Shown here piece by piece: positions 15,001 through 25,200 of a DNA stretch of 64,000 bases; position 1 is the first letter of the stretch; the number at the start of each line of letters is the position of its first letter. The notes beneath the pieces were generated by a model. The model ran no database searches, was not told the DNA's origin, and saw only the letters and a list, made by a program, of their open reading frames with translations. The DNA is from Rostratula benghalensis (lineage: Eukaryota; Chordata; Aves; Charadriiformes; Rostratulidae), in assembly GCA_013399305.1 (NCBI GenBank), contig VXAI01000013.1:5208846-5272845 (forward strand). Reading direction: 5' to 3'. The translations under genes were made by a program, and so were the position numbers.

Positions 15001-18000
15001 AAAAAGATGGCAGTTTGTCAACAGTCAGTCAAACTGACCAAATCCTCAGGGTACCTGAGGGAAAAGGCAGATGACCACAGTATGAAGCTGGATTATCAGA
15101 GTACTCATACTACCCAATTACAGACTTGAGCCCTCTGCACAGACAACATTATATTCTTTCCAGAACCCATGAAGCAATATGAGGATGAGGAGGTCATTAG
15201 CAAGTTTAGTTTATTATCTTCCCCTATATTGATTTTGGACACGCAGCTCTTGCATTCTTATGCCAAAATATTAACGTGTCCATGAACTCCGGATTTTTTC
15301 TTTGACATAAAGGGAAGATTTTATATGAAAAAATAAGTGTGGAAGAATTAGTTTGTTTTCTCTGTGGTGTCATCTTTCCAGAATGTCTGACAATCTGCAT
15401 ATGTAAAAGTGCCAGCAAGAGCACTGGAGCATAATGTCTAGGATGTTCATATAGCTCAAAAATTTACTGACTGATTTATATAACTGATTTTAACTAGTAG
15501 AATAAGAAAATACAATGTTTTTTAGTCTTCTATTTTGTTAAAAACCCCCAAACTTTTGGTTATTTTCAAAGATATATTACTAGCTTTTACATATTAGAAT
15601 ACCTGTATTAATATATGCAAAATATATTCTAACAGAGTCAGGTTGACACAACAGTAATTCAAAGATACTTTGTGGTAAACTAACTTTTTTTTTTTTTTTA
15701 AACTCTTTTAGGTTCCACCAGATCCCTTAAAGCTTTATAAAAATGTTAACTTCTGTCATGGTTGCAAAAATTACTTACCTTATACTGAGTTTCCTGTTCC
15801 TGCTAATTCCTGCACCATTGGAAGATGTCACTTGTGTTGCAAGCTCAATAATGAGGCTCGGCGACGAGAAGCATTTTTGAAGTACAGACTTATACTAGAA
15901 AACCTCAGAAAGTCTGAAGCTGGCTATCAGGATGATGCTAAAATTGTTTTCTTAGTTCAGGTACTGTCTGATGGAAAACAATCACTTTCAGTATAATTTT
16001 TCCTTTGTTTTGTGTGTGATGTTGACAGATTGAGAAATAGTTTAGAAGGTATAAAACTGTTCCCTACCATAAAGAAGAAACACTTAAGCTATTGAAGCAT
16101 AGCTGTACTTTCAAAAGTGGTTACAAGCTATACATTAACAGAAGGTAGAAATCTAGCTGAGAGGTCAAAGAATCAGATGATCCAAATTCTTCCTCTGGTT
16201 CTGCTATGGCCATCCTGTTCCTTAAAGATGCTAACATCATCTGTAATGATAATGGTTTTGTGACTATAATATTGTTCAAAACATAATGTTAGTGAAGCTT
16301 TTTGAGCCCCCGTTATTTGCACTGTTGTAGTAATACAACTGAACTGTTTTGTGTTCTCAGAAGGAAAAAAAAAAAAAGGACTTGAGATATTCACACTCTT
16401 GTTCTATGGCAGTAGCATATCTGTATAGTTGGACGTTTTTATTGTTTTGTATTTATTAGGAGAGGGATTTACTAAATATTTTAATTTTCTGATTTTTTTG
16501 CCTTCAGCTGTAATCTTCTGTAATATTACTAAGTAGCTAGCGTTACTTAATAATCATTACTGGAACAACTCAGTTCAAAGAACTTCTTGCCTCTGTCTTC
16601 AGAAAATTCTCTTTTAGCTATTGTTATTTTGTCAGTAGAAGAATTTGACATCCAATATCCACTGGAAAAGTTTTTAAAATATGCCTGAAAAAACATGCAA
16701 GGAAACAAATAGCAGTCGTAAATATCCCACTGTTACTGCCACTAGTGCTCTGTCAATGTCAGCTGCCAAAAGGAACGTTGGGATTCATTAATTATCATGC
16801 CTGTATTAAGAAGTATTACCAAAGAACCTGGATTTTGTAGGTGATGTTCATCCATATTGGTTTTCACTTAAGCTGAAAAGTTTTTTGGCTAGGTTTAACT
16901 TTCTTAATATGTAAGCATCCTCTAAAATCTTTTTTGAACCTCTCTCACATCACATCCGTTGAGATGGCTGGTGGTTATTGATTATGCACTGCAATATGAC
17001 TGCTGTTTAACTGCTGATACTGAAAGTCCTCACTTGTAGTTCCTTTTGTGGTTTTACCACTGCAACACGACTGCTGCTTCACTGCTGTTCCCGAAAGCCC
17101 CCACTTGCAGTTCCCTTTGTGGTTTTACCACTGCAACATCTCTCGATGCTGTATCATTCCATCCAAATAAGCTTCTTTTCTTTAGAGTTGTGAACATCTA
17201 AAGAATAGAGGTTTATATTTTAAATCACTAATTGCCTTGGGGTTTTTTCCTAATATTTCCTTAAATTATTAATTTTTTTCTGAGATACTTGCTTTTTTCA
17301 TTTTCACTTCCCAACAAATGTTTGTTTCCTTCTGCACCTACATCCCAAAACCAGCTCTGAGGCATCTAGAAATGACTTGGGCACAACTAAAATACTTTTA
17401 CAGCAGCTATGACAGCTTCATTCATTGCCCAGTGCAGTACCATTACTAGCTCTGGCACTGTCTGCACATAGATTCAAGGTTTTGTGATAAGATAAAGGAT
17501 TTTTCTTCAGGTATCTTGCACGCTGATTCTAACTGTACTTGGATTGACCACCTATATGAGTGCTGCTGAGGTTTAAAAGCCAAAAAGCAGTTGGTGAGAG
17601 TTATGGTAGCTCCAGGAAGTTCTGCTTACTGCAGTAAAACACCTTTTTCATATCAAAATGAACTAGTTCAGCAAATATTCCAAGGCCTGAGGCTGCCTCT
17701 TATTCCTTCAGAGAGTTTAACTATGCTATGCTCCTTAGAGTAGATGCTGCATAATATGGCTTTGATTTTTCTTGATGAGCAACAACCTATGGCATGGTGT
17801 TTTCATCCTATGACATCCCATGGCAATGTTGTGTTCATTTGGGGTTACAAATACATTTCACTCCTTTGGTATGTTTGCTGCCTACCCTTGTTTTCCAGTC
17901 TCACCTGCTACTGTTCCATGATACTTGCTCCTAACCTGTCAGATGGTACCTGAAGGCCATTTTTATTTCTCATGAGCAAAGAACAAATTGGGGGGAGATG

Positions 18001-21000
18001 GGAAATCATCATTTGAAATTAATTAACTGCATGTCTACCTTCATAAAATGCAGAAGAAGTCTCTTAAATCAAACTCTCCCCCATAACCATTTAACATGGA
18101 ATAAGCTTTGCCTGTTTTTATGTCCAGGGCAAGAGGAGAAATAATCCAGAAAAAAGGAAGAGCCAAATCATGTATCTGTTTTACATGGACCTTTATGTGC
18201 CTCAGTATAGATTTTTGCAGGTTCTGATAGTTTTTGAGATGTGTAGCTTAACACAAAAATAGAAGTACTTGCTAATATATGGACTTGCAAATTTCTGGCT
18301 TCTATGAAGAAAACAGAGAAGTTATTTGAAATTTTGTGAAAAGGAGGAAGTACTGAAAACAGAAGCCGATTAGGGAAACCTAATAAAGGAGGCCCTGTAG
18401 GACCAGATTTAAGACCAGCAGTAGGACCAGTTCTATGTTCTTGAAATCAGTAGGCACATATTTACTACCAATAGAGGTTCTAAGCCCAGCTTTTATTTTG
18501 CATTTTCCCTGGCAAGAATTTACATGGGCTCCTGGATTTTGGAAGCAAAATGGGTGAGAATACATGAGGCTACATTTCACTAAAGCACTGCGTTGGTATA
18601 GTTTCATTTGTCCCTTGTCAGGAATTTAATAAGTGATTTGTAAACACTGTCATTTAATTAGTTAAGTCAAAATTTCCTTTTAGAGGAATGAATCTTCTCC
18701 AAACATCTAGCTTGGAGGAAAACCTATTTAAAAGTCTGTGTTTGCAACATGAAATATCCACAAAATTTTATTTTACTCAAAGCTGTATTTGGATTCTTAT
18801 AGAGTTACAATGCTTTTGTTGTAGAACGGAGCATTATTCTTCTGTCTTAACCATGTTTTCCATTTCAGCATCAAGATCTGCAGTACATGATTGAGAACAT
18901 ATGGGGCTGTCAGTCAGCTCTCAGTGCTTGCAGTGACCTCTATGAGTTGGTTATGGTCAGATGGGATAAGCAGCGTGAGTGGTCTCCATGGAACACTATT
19001 CTCCTCACTAAAGATGAGGCAGATGCCCATCTTAAGCTGTGTAACCTTGAGAAGGTAAAATTTGATGGGTGTAATTTTTTTTACAATATTTATGTTATGT
19101 TTTAATGGAATCCTGTGACTAAGGAAATTTAGCCAAATTTAATCCTTACACTCATCCATGTATAAATTTTCCCATTGTGACTATTTCAATTAGTGCATCT
19201 GTACTATTAAATGAAACAGCCACTAGAGCATAGGGCAGGTACATGGCCAACTCCATGTCCCATGGACTCTGTCTTGCCTCCATTCTCCCAAAATGCAAAA
19301 AGCTAAGTGGCCTCATCCATGCTTGCTACCAAGAACAGTGCCATGCTTATGCCTTTCCTTCTGCTGAGGTCAGACAAGAGCTGATCTGGGTGAAAAACAT
19401 ACTAAAGACTAACCATAAATACTATAACAATTGTGTGCCTATGGTCTTTGCACGTGCTCTGGCCTCACAGGATTCTGCTTTATAGATTTCTCTTCAAATG
19501 ATGGAATGGCTCTTTTTCTAGAACTTAACAATTTGTCATAATAAGATTTGTCTCAATTTACTTTCTTACTCAGATTTCATTTGAGTAGCCCTGACAATGT
19601 AATCTTACAGTTTGCATTTAAGCAATTAAAAAGTAATTGCTGTTCTGAATTTAAAAACAAAACCAACCCCCCCCAAAACTTAGGAATTTGTTAAAGAAAT
19701 AATTGAAACAGTGTATTTTTACACTGCTCCCCCCATATTCCATATCTAAACATGGTAGTCTGATAAATATCTTATTGGTCTTACTGGACATGATATAGTA
19801 GAATATTTAGTTTTCTATGGCATGGGGGAATTGTGTGAGCTGTGTTTGTCATGCAAATAGTAATGAATTATTAAGCCCCCCACCTCTAGGTTATTGATTC
19901 ATGGCAGTAGTCATCTGAGGCCATTGTTATGTAGTGTCCTTTTGTTGGGTGTGTTTTAATTCTATTTCTAACACAGTATGTGTGCCTCACAAATGCAACT
20001 TCAGCTGTTACACATTGCCCTTCACTTTGGAAGTCTTAAGAGTGTGTGATAACTAAACTGACAGAGCAAATTAATCACATCCTTAATGAAAGGTTTGCTT
20101 TGGGGGCAAAATTTACCAGTTAAAAATTTCTAAAGGCAAAAGGAATTCTACCGTCCATGATACCTCGTGTGTGTGTGTGCCCAACTTGTGTCTTCAAGCA
20201 GACGCAAGTTTATGTGAGTATAGCTTTAAAAGGTAAAACCAGCTTCAAGCTGGAAATTCATAGAATCATAGAAACAAAAAGTTGGAAAGGACCTACAAAG
20301 ATCATCTAGTTCAACTGTCCTCCTGTCACCAGTACTACCCACTAAGCTACTAAATCATGTCTTCTAGCACCTCACTCAGACGCTCCTTGACCACAGCCAG
20401 GGACAGTGACTCCACCACCTCTCTGAGCAGGCCATTCCAGTGCCTGACCACTCTTTGAGAGACAAAGTTTTTCCTGACATCTAATCTAAGTGTTCCCTGG
20501 CAAAACTTGTGGCCATTCCTTTGAGTCCTCATTGACTCACTCTGTCTCACTTTCAGTCAAGAAGACTGTTCAGGCAGTCTGAATCTAGTGATGCTTCTCT
20601 GCAGCCATGAATTTATGTTACTAGCATTCTGGCAGGCAGAGATTTTGATTACTTGCTTACCTGGTTTTACTTCCTAAGTCCAGATGTCATAGTGAAAGAG
20701 ATGCCATTAACTTGGTTAGGTCTAGAGCTTCAGTGGAGATAGGAGTTAGCCCAGAGAAGCAACAGGTAAAGTGTGTGAGCCCACCTAAAAGTTGTAGTGT
20801 AGTTTGTGCCACGAAAATAGAATTGGACCAGCTATAGTGAGGCTCACCTTTTCACTGGTAATTGCAAGGCTTTGTTTCAAAAGAAAAACAAACAAACAAA
20901 GGAATGTGAGATAAGGAAAATAAGGCCAAGTCAGAATGTCCTAAGTTGAATCGTTGCTTCTCTTTCACTAAAACAGAAGAAAGAAGGCCTTTCAAGCACT

Positions 21001-21584
21001 TTCTTTAATAGCAAATATTCATATTCTGATTCTTGTCAAGGAAATTTCCATGCAGCTATCACCTTGCAAATATTGATATTTGGGCATTGCTTTTTTTTTT
21101 TAATTTTCAACGGTGAGTACAAATGTTCTTACCTCAAAAATAAATAAGTAAGTTTTACCTTGAATGGATTAAAAAGATGTAGAAGTGCCTCTGTTTTTAA
21201 AAAGCGACTAATATTTCATAAGAAGCTGTTAGCAATTTTCACTTTTGGGCCATAAGGTAGCAGTATAGAACTACAAAATATTTCATTATGCATCATATAA
21301 GAATAATTTATCTTCTTGGTTTATTAAAGGGGAACTATTTATACTGTCTAAAATTGTAACAATTTAGATTGCTAGATATTTTAATTGTATTTAATGGCAT
21401 TTGGATTTTTTTTTTCTTTTAGGCTTATGAAGAGGCATTTCTTCACAGAATAAAACATAAGCATATCCGGGCAAAATACTACTTTGCTCAGATTCCAGCA
21501 ATGGCATCATTTTTGCATAGGAGTGACATTCAGGCAAATACATTTTTAATACCTACACCCATTTCTACTGGTACAAAATCATAA
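1..21584 (+). CDS. IQUB: IQUB, 3' part (IQ and ubiquitin-like domain protein), 8 exons
   Basis: Joined exons: 1-63, 1913-2123, 6103-6278, 12313-12483, 13914-14090, 15712-15960, 18869-19054, 21423-21584. All junctions keep phase and give about 464 residues with no internal stop. The product matches the C-terminal portion of vertebrate IQUB (about 790 residues in human), for example [37 protein letters not shown] and [19 protein letters not shown] is known as a calmodulin-binding adaptor of radial spoke 1 in motile cilia and sperm flagella (the Chlamydomonas counterpart is FAP253). Visible parts in order: an IQ motif ([10 protein letters not shown]), a K/E/R-rich coiled coil, a helical middle region, a CxxC...CxxC element and a conserved C-terminal block. 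The ubiquitin-like domain and the start codon lie left of the window. The last 16-20 residues do not resemble the mammalian end as I remember it. Family assignment is firm; the exact C-terminus is less so. Confidence 0.95.
64..1912 (+). other. IQUB intron, no other feature seen
   Basis: AT-rich, with T runs (around 1447-1463). I see no repeat family, RNA gene or coding exon. Confidence 0.8.
1913..2123 (+). CDS. IQUB: IQUB exon b: IQ motif and coiled coil
   Basis: The acceptor is TTCAG at 1908-1912 and the donor GTAAGT at 2124, followed directly by a T19 run (2134-2152). The exon is 211 nt, phase 0 in and phase 1 out. It encodes [13 protein letters not shown], an IQ-type calmodulin-binding motif with R in place of the usual G, then a strongly charged EEKRLRL...[13 protein letters not shown] helix typical of a coiled coil, and ends [14 protein letters not shown]. 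Confidence 0.93.
2124..6102 (+). other. IQUB intron with LTR fragment
   Basis: Holds a T19 run next to the donor, the LTR fragment at 2310-2446, a G/T-rich patch at 2491-2533 and T runs near 2574 and 3700. Nothing coding is recognised. Confidence 0.8.
2310..2446 (-). mobile_element. Avian ERVL-like LTR fragment (5' end of LTR)
   Basis: The reverse complement starts TGCACTGGTTTTAGCTGGGA and TAGACTTAATT, then runs to AAGGCCTTTTCTTC. This matches the first 140 or so bases of the LTR at 61442-62047. It is truncated and lies in the IQUB intron between exons b and c. No internal viral sequence is present. Confidence 0.85.
6103..6278 (+). CDS. IQUB: IQUB exon c
   Basis: The acceptor is TGTAG at 6098-6102 and the donor GTCAGT at 6279 (a second possible donor, GTAACT, is at 6288). 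The exon is 176 nt; its first two bases complete a Leu codon split with exon b. It reads [20 protein letters not shown] and on to the conserved FLDK. The next exon begins CAQPKRW, which matches the order in other vertebrates and supports the 6278 end. Confidence 0.92.
6823..7360 (-). mobile_element. CR1 LINE 3' fragment, antisense to IQUB
   Basis: Read on the minus strand it encodes pieces of the CR1 ORF2 C-terminus in broken frames: [40 protein letters not shown], and [20 protein letters not shown] through [11 protein letters not shown]. The 3' end lies at the left with the usual GGTCCCTTCCAA-like motif. It is 5'-truncated with a small internal deletion, and is among the better preserved copies here. 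Confidence 0.93.
11071..11680 (-). mobile_element. CR1 LINE 3' fragment, antisense to IQUB
   Basis: It begins at the left with AAAATCATAGAAT (complement of the CR1 3' terminal repeat), then the characteristic GGACCATTAAGATCACCTAG and cysteine-free ORF2 tail sequence, ending near GGATGCTGTTGGCCTTTTG. It is diverged and 5'-truncated, with no intact frame. Confidence 0.9.
12313..12483 (+). CDS. IQUB: IQUB exon d
   Basis: The acceptor is CTGCAG ending at 12312 and the donor GTATGC at 12484; 171 nt, phase 0 at both ends. It encodes [20 protein letters not shown] and continues to LVTLRRTVK, a helical segment conserved in the family. Confidence 0.94.
12484..13913 (+). other. IQUB intron, no other feature seen
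   Basis: Has a G/T-rich stretch at about 13424-13470 and T runs at about 12833-12856. No mobile element or exon is recognised. Confidence 0.8.
13914..14090 (+). CDS. IQUB: IQUB exon e
   Basis: The acceptor is a pyrimidine-rich tract ending in CAG at 13913 and the donor GTATTA at 14091; 177 nt, phase 0 at both ends. It encodes [20 protein letters not shown] and ends [14 protein letters not shown]. This is one of the best conserved IQUB segments. Confidence 0.95.
14091..15711 (+). other. IQUB intron, no other feature seen
   Basis: Open frames here are short and unlike any family I know. No repeats are recognised. Confidence 0.8.
15712..15960 (+). CDS. IQUB: IQUB exon f: CxxC...CxxC element
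   Basis: The acceptor is TTTTAG ending at 15711 and the donor GTACTG at 15961; 249 nt, phase 0 at both ends. Codons 15-18 are CHGC and codons 39-42 are CHLC, a CX2C-X20-CX2C arrangement that looks like a small zinc ribbon, with extra cysteines at codons 34 and 43. A basic helix ([14 protein letters not shown]) follows. Zinc binding is my inference from the spacing. Confidence 0.94.
15961..18868 (+). other. IQUB intron with 71-bp tandem repeat
   Basis: Apart from the tandem duplication at 16988-17140 I see only simple AT-rich sequence. Confidence 0.8.
16988..17140 (+). repeat. 71-bp tandem duplication
   Basis: Unit 1 is 16988-17058 and unit 2 is 17059-17129, followed by the first 9-11 bases of a third unit. 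Each unit starts ACTGCAA and ends TTTGTGGTTTTACC. By eye, units differ at 11 of 71 sites, eight of which are T in unit 1 and C in unit 2. It lies in the IQUB intron between exons f and g. Confidence 0.9.
18869..19054 (+). CDS. IQUB: IQUB exon g
   Basis: The acceptor is TTTCAG ending at 18868 and the donor GTAAAA at 19055; 186 nt, phase 0 at both ends. It encodes [20 protein letters not shown], then [20 protein letters not shown] and [13 protein letters not shown], all recognisable family blocks. Confidence 0.95.
19055..21422 (+). other. IQUB intron with CR1 fragment
   Basis: Holds the CR1 piece at 20256-20590 and a short (GT)n at about 20168-20179. Confidence 0.8.
20256..20590 (-). mobile_element. 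CR1 LINE 3' fragment, antisense to IQUB
   Basis: It starts with ATTCATAGAATCATAG and AAAGGACCTACAAAGATCAT. On the minus strand it keeps an ORF2 tail piece with [20 protein letters not shown] and [18 protein letters not shown]. 5'-truncated. Confidence 0.9.
21423..21584 (+). CDS. IQUB: IQUB last exon (with stop)
   Basis: The acceptor TTTTAG ends at 21422 after a long T-rich tract. The exon encodes [20 protein letters not shown], then [11 protein letters not shown], matching the family, and continues [10 protein letters not shown]... to a TAA at 21582-21584. The tail after ASFL does not look like the mammalian C-terminus I remember. A CAG/GCAAAT at 21531-21539 could act as a GC donor and replace this tail (see findings). 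The exon body is certain; the tail is less so. Confidence 0.85.
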   Translation, partial: AYEEAFLHRIKHKHIRAKYYFAQIPAMASFLHRSDIQANTFLIPTPISTGTKS

Positions 21585-21703
21585 CTCTTAGGTGAAGTTA
21601 ACTGAAGTTATAGAAGTTAACTGAATTCTTGATTAATACAATTTCCTTGGTTTTAAAGAAATGTACTTTTCCACTAATGCCTTAATTGTATTGCACAGAT
21701 CAA

Positions 21704-21709
21704 AATAAA
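21704..21709 (+). promoter_or_regulatory. Polyadenylation signal, candidate for IQUB
   Basis: AATAAA lies 120 bases after the IQUB stop codon, at a normal distance for a short 3' UTR. The cleavage site cannot be placed from sequence alone. Confidence 0.6.
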
Positions 21710-22987
21710 ACTTCTAAGGCTAAATACCTTGGTCTTGACCAGTTGATAGAACTGCATTTTATGTTTTGTAATCTCATTACTTAAAAAGTAAAGCGTTGTT
21801 GATGAGCTTCGTATATTCTATATTTTTAGAGCAATGACTGTCTTTCTGTGTATGCCAAATATGGCTTGGAACATTGTGTATGTAGTCTAATATTTCCATT
21901 GGGGGAGTTTAGCTAATTCATTGTCACCTTTTAATTAGAAAAATAATACTCTAAGGACTGTATTAAATCTATTTCTCTTGTCTTAACCATGTAAGGCAGA
22001 AGACCCCTCAAACTCTAAATTCCTACAGAACAACAGAATTGATATGCCCTTCCAAATACAGCTGCTTTGCCTTGCAGGCATTTGTACAAAGGAATAACTT
22101 GACTTTTTTAGCTCATCTTGATGGTCATACTGGAACTGCCAACATGTAATTATTGTATCCAAGATCTAGAAATTATTGTAAACCAGACTTACAATTTGAA
22201 ATACACAATGTAGACTCTTTGGAACGTGTATATTTTGAAGAGCTTGTGTTATTTAAAGTAGAAGTCAATTCTCTCTCAATTATTTTGTTAATGCTTATGT
22301 TTGATTATAGTTACAGAGAAAAACATAATATGGTGTACATTCAGTAAAGCCCTACAGATAGCTGTGAAGTTCTGCTTGAAACCTCTATTCCAGACATGGT
22401 TTTGACCCAGGACAAAATCTTTTGCTCTGACAAATAAAACCACACAGTTTGTAAATGCTACTGCCTTTTCCTGAAATAAGCATGTATTTGGCAGCAAACA
22501 CCTGGAAATTGTTTTAACTCCCTCAACAGAACATGAACTGCTGAACCAGTGCCTGCCTGATCAGTGCATTCCAACATCACTGGAGTCTTTCCATCAATTT
22601 TACCGTTAAATTCAGATTCTGGATTCTAGTTGAGTACTGAATTAATGGTAGAATTGCAGCACCTGAACATTCGGGTTAAGCACTTATCTGCTTTCCAGTA
22701 TCTGAGCCTTGAGACAGGAATGATTGCTAAGATTTGGCTTCTTCCAGATTGCTAAAAGGATTTTTGAAGAAAATTATGGGTTGAATGGCTGGAAAGAAAA
22801 CATGAATCATGTAGATAGTAATCTATGTCTTTATAAATTTGCCACCTATCTTTTTAAGCGGCTTTTAAAAAATGTACTTTACAACCCCAGAAGGATGATT
22901 TAAATAAAGAGTAAGGAAATAATTCAAACAAATGTGAAAAGCCACTAGCCCATTGATTTCAATGCCATGTGGTGTTGAAGATTTTTG

Positions 22988-23285
22988 GAACCACAGAGTC
23001 ATTTAGTTTGGAAAAAGATCCCTAAGATCGTCATGCTGCCAAGTCCACTGCTAAACCATGTCTCTAAGCACCACATCTACATGTCCTTTAAATACCTCCA
23101 GGGATGGTGACTCCACCACTTCTCTGCGCAGCCTGTTTCACTGATTCACAACCCCTTGGTGAAGACATTTTTCCTAATAAGTAATCTAAACATCCCCTGG
23201 TGCAGCTGAAGGCTGTTTCCTCTTGTTCTACTGCCTGTTCCCCAGGAGAAGAGACCAACCCCCACCTATATTCAGTTCATTCAGT
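22988..23285 (-). mobile_element. CR1 LINE 3' fragment, old
   Basis: Recognisable by GATCCCTAAGATCG, CTAAACCATG and CCTCCAGGGATGGTGACTCC. The terminal octamer repeat is degraded to CACAGAGTCATTTAG. It lies in the IQUB downstream intergenic region. Confidence 0.83.
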
Positions 23286-25074
23286 TCTCAAGCACTAGTG
23301 TTTTGGCTGCTAAAGAATTGCTCATGCTCACAAATGTTTTGGTTAATGCAGATGTCTGGAATGTAGTCCCTGATAATGGTGGTGTTGCTTTAGCAGCATG
23401 TTCTCCCTAACCTATCACTCAAATTTGCACGCAAAATGTAAAGCACTTATTTTTGTCACCTATCTACAGATAGCTCTTTTGGCTTATCTTGCACTATAAG
23501 TTGTCCTCAATGCAACAGTAATCCCTTTTAGCTTGATTTACAGTCCCAATTTTACCTTCATCCCACACAAATCTGACATTCACACTTCCTTTTTATTCAA
23601 AATGTTTTACATCAGGAATGTAGAAGTCTCAAGTTGAGAGGATTTTTTATTTTTATTTTTAAAGAAAAGGATTCATAAGCAAAAGAAATTAAGCCTATCT
23701 TGGTCTTTTCTGTACTTTTTTTTTTCTTTGAGTCCTATATTTCAGCTTTGGCAAAATTAGAAATATGTAGGATATGTGGTCAGCATATAATGGTAAAAGA
23801 AAGCATGCATAAATCCAGTGAAGTGGGTAACAGTAGAATGTAAAGACATGGTGTGTCAATATTATAGCTTCTCTTCACAAAATTATTTTAGTTAAGTGGA
23901 GATATGTAGTAATGGAGGGGTTTTTTCTTCATTGCAGTTTCATGATGATTTCCCAGTAATCTGAGTTTCAGTATTTTTGAATTTCTGTTGGGTTTAAAAA
24001 ATTCTTCACGTGCAAGCAGTTCTAAACCTGGCGTCAGAATGACCTGGAAAAAGCCCTGTGGAAAATGCAAGAGTAAACTGTGCTTTTGTGTGTACTGACA
24101 AACGTCAGTCAAAAGTGGGTTTAGACTCCTGCTCACAGATAAAAACCCACTGTGATCTCATCTCATTTTAATCAAATGAAAAAAAGAAATATTTTTGAAA
24201 AACCTCTTTGCAATAGTTGTTTTTTCTTATGGTTTGGCAAAAAATCTTTATTTTTAGGAGCAAAGAAAAAAAAAAGAGAGAAAAGAGAAAATATATGCAG
24301 ATGCATTTATGAGCCAAATTTACGAGGGAGGCAAATTGAAATCCCACTCAATAGGATCTTCTCATTCCTTTTTTCAGAGCTTTCTTTGCTTCAGTTGTTT
24401 CCAAACTCTGGTTGGGAGACAAGTATTAAAAGAAAAATTCAGTTTGTTTTCGGTGAAAAGTTTGTCCATAAGTAATGTGGTCATCTGAGAGAAAACACTC
24501 TGGGCTTGTTTCAAAAAGCTTCAAGACTGCTTCTCTAAGGCAGAATACGGAGACTGTGCCCACTCCTGTGCTCCATCTCACTTGTGAGTGATCTGGTTCC
24601 CACATGCGAATGCCCTCCAAAAGATCCAGCTCAAACCAAGGGATAATCTTTTTTTTTGAGATATTACCAGCTGGAAAGAGACAGGGACAATATTTCTTTC
24701 TTTCATAATTCTCTCCCACATATTAGCTTCTCTTTTGTTTCATTAACCTACTTTAAGTCAGCCATTTTGGGTGGAAGAAGCCAGGAACCTCTTCCCTGAC
24801 TTAAGCTTTTCATCCAGGGTGTCAGCATCTGTGTATGAACTCATAAAAGAAGTTGCAAATGCCAGAAGCAGAATTTTTGAGTGGTGTAAATGCTTTAGCC
24901 CTATGAAATGCTCTGCAGTAGTAGAACTGGGAACTAATCACATATTTTAGAAGTACAGAATTATTCAAAGAGTTAGTAATGAATCATTTGCTCTCGTAGT
25001 GAGGTTGCTGTCAGGTTACAACAGGAATTTGTACCACACTGTGTATTTGTTGGTCTTGATTTCCATCCATTCAG

Positions 25075-25200
25075 GTCAGATTGTTGGGGGATTATTCTGA
25101 TGCGGACGTTCTGGCAGTGCTGGCCATGTTTATTGACTGTGTTAGCAGTGGAGGAGACCCACTAGAACCTATTCTTCACTGGTTCACTTCAGAAGAATAG
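25075..25200 (+). other. Orphan exon-like open segment
   Basis: An acceptor-like ATTCAG ends at 25074. It is followed by 41 open codons in phase 0 and a TAG at 25198-25200. The peptide (VRLLGDYSDADVLAVLAMFI, then DCVSSGGDPLEPILHW...) has a protein-like composition, and the DNA is richer in GC than its surroundings. I recognise no family. It could be an alternative last exon of IQUB reached from a GC donor at 21534, a remnant of another gene, or chance. Confidence 0.3.
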
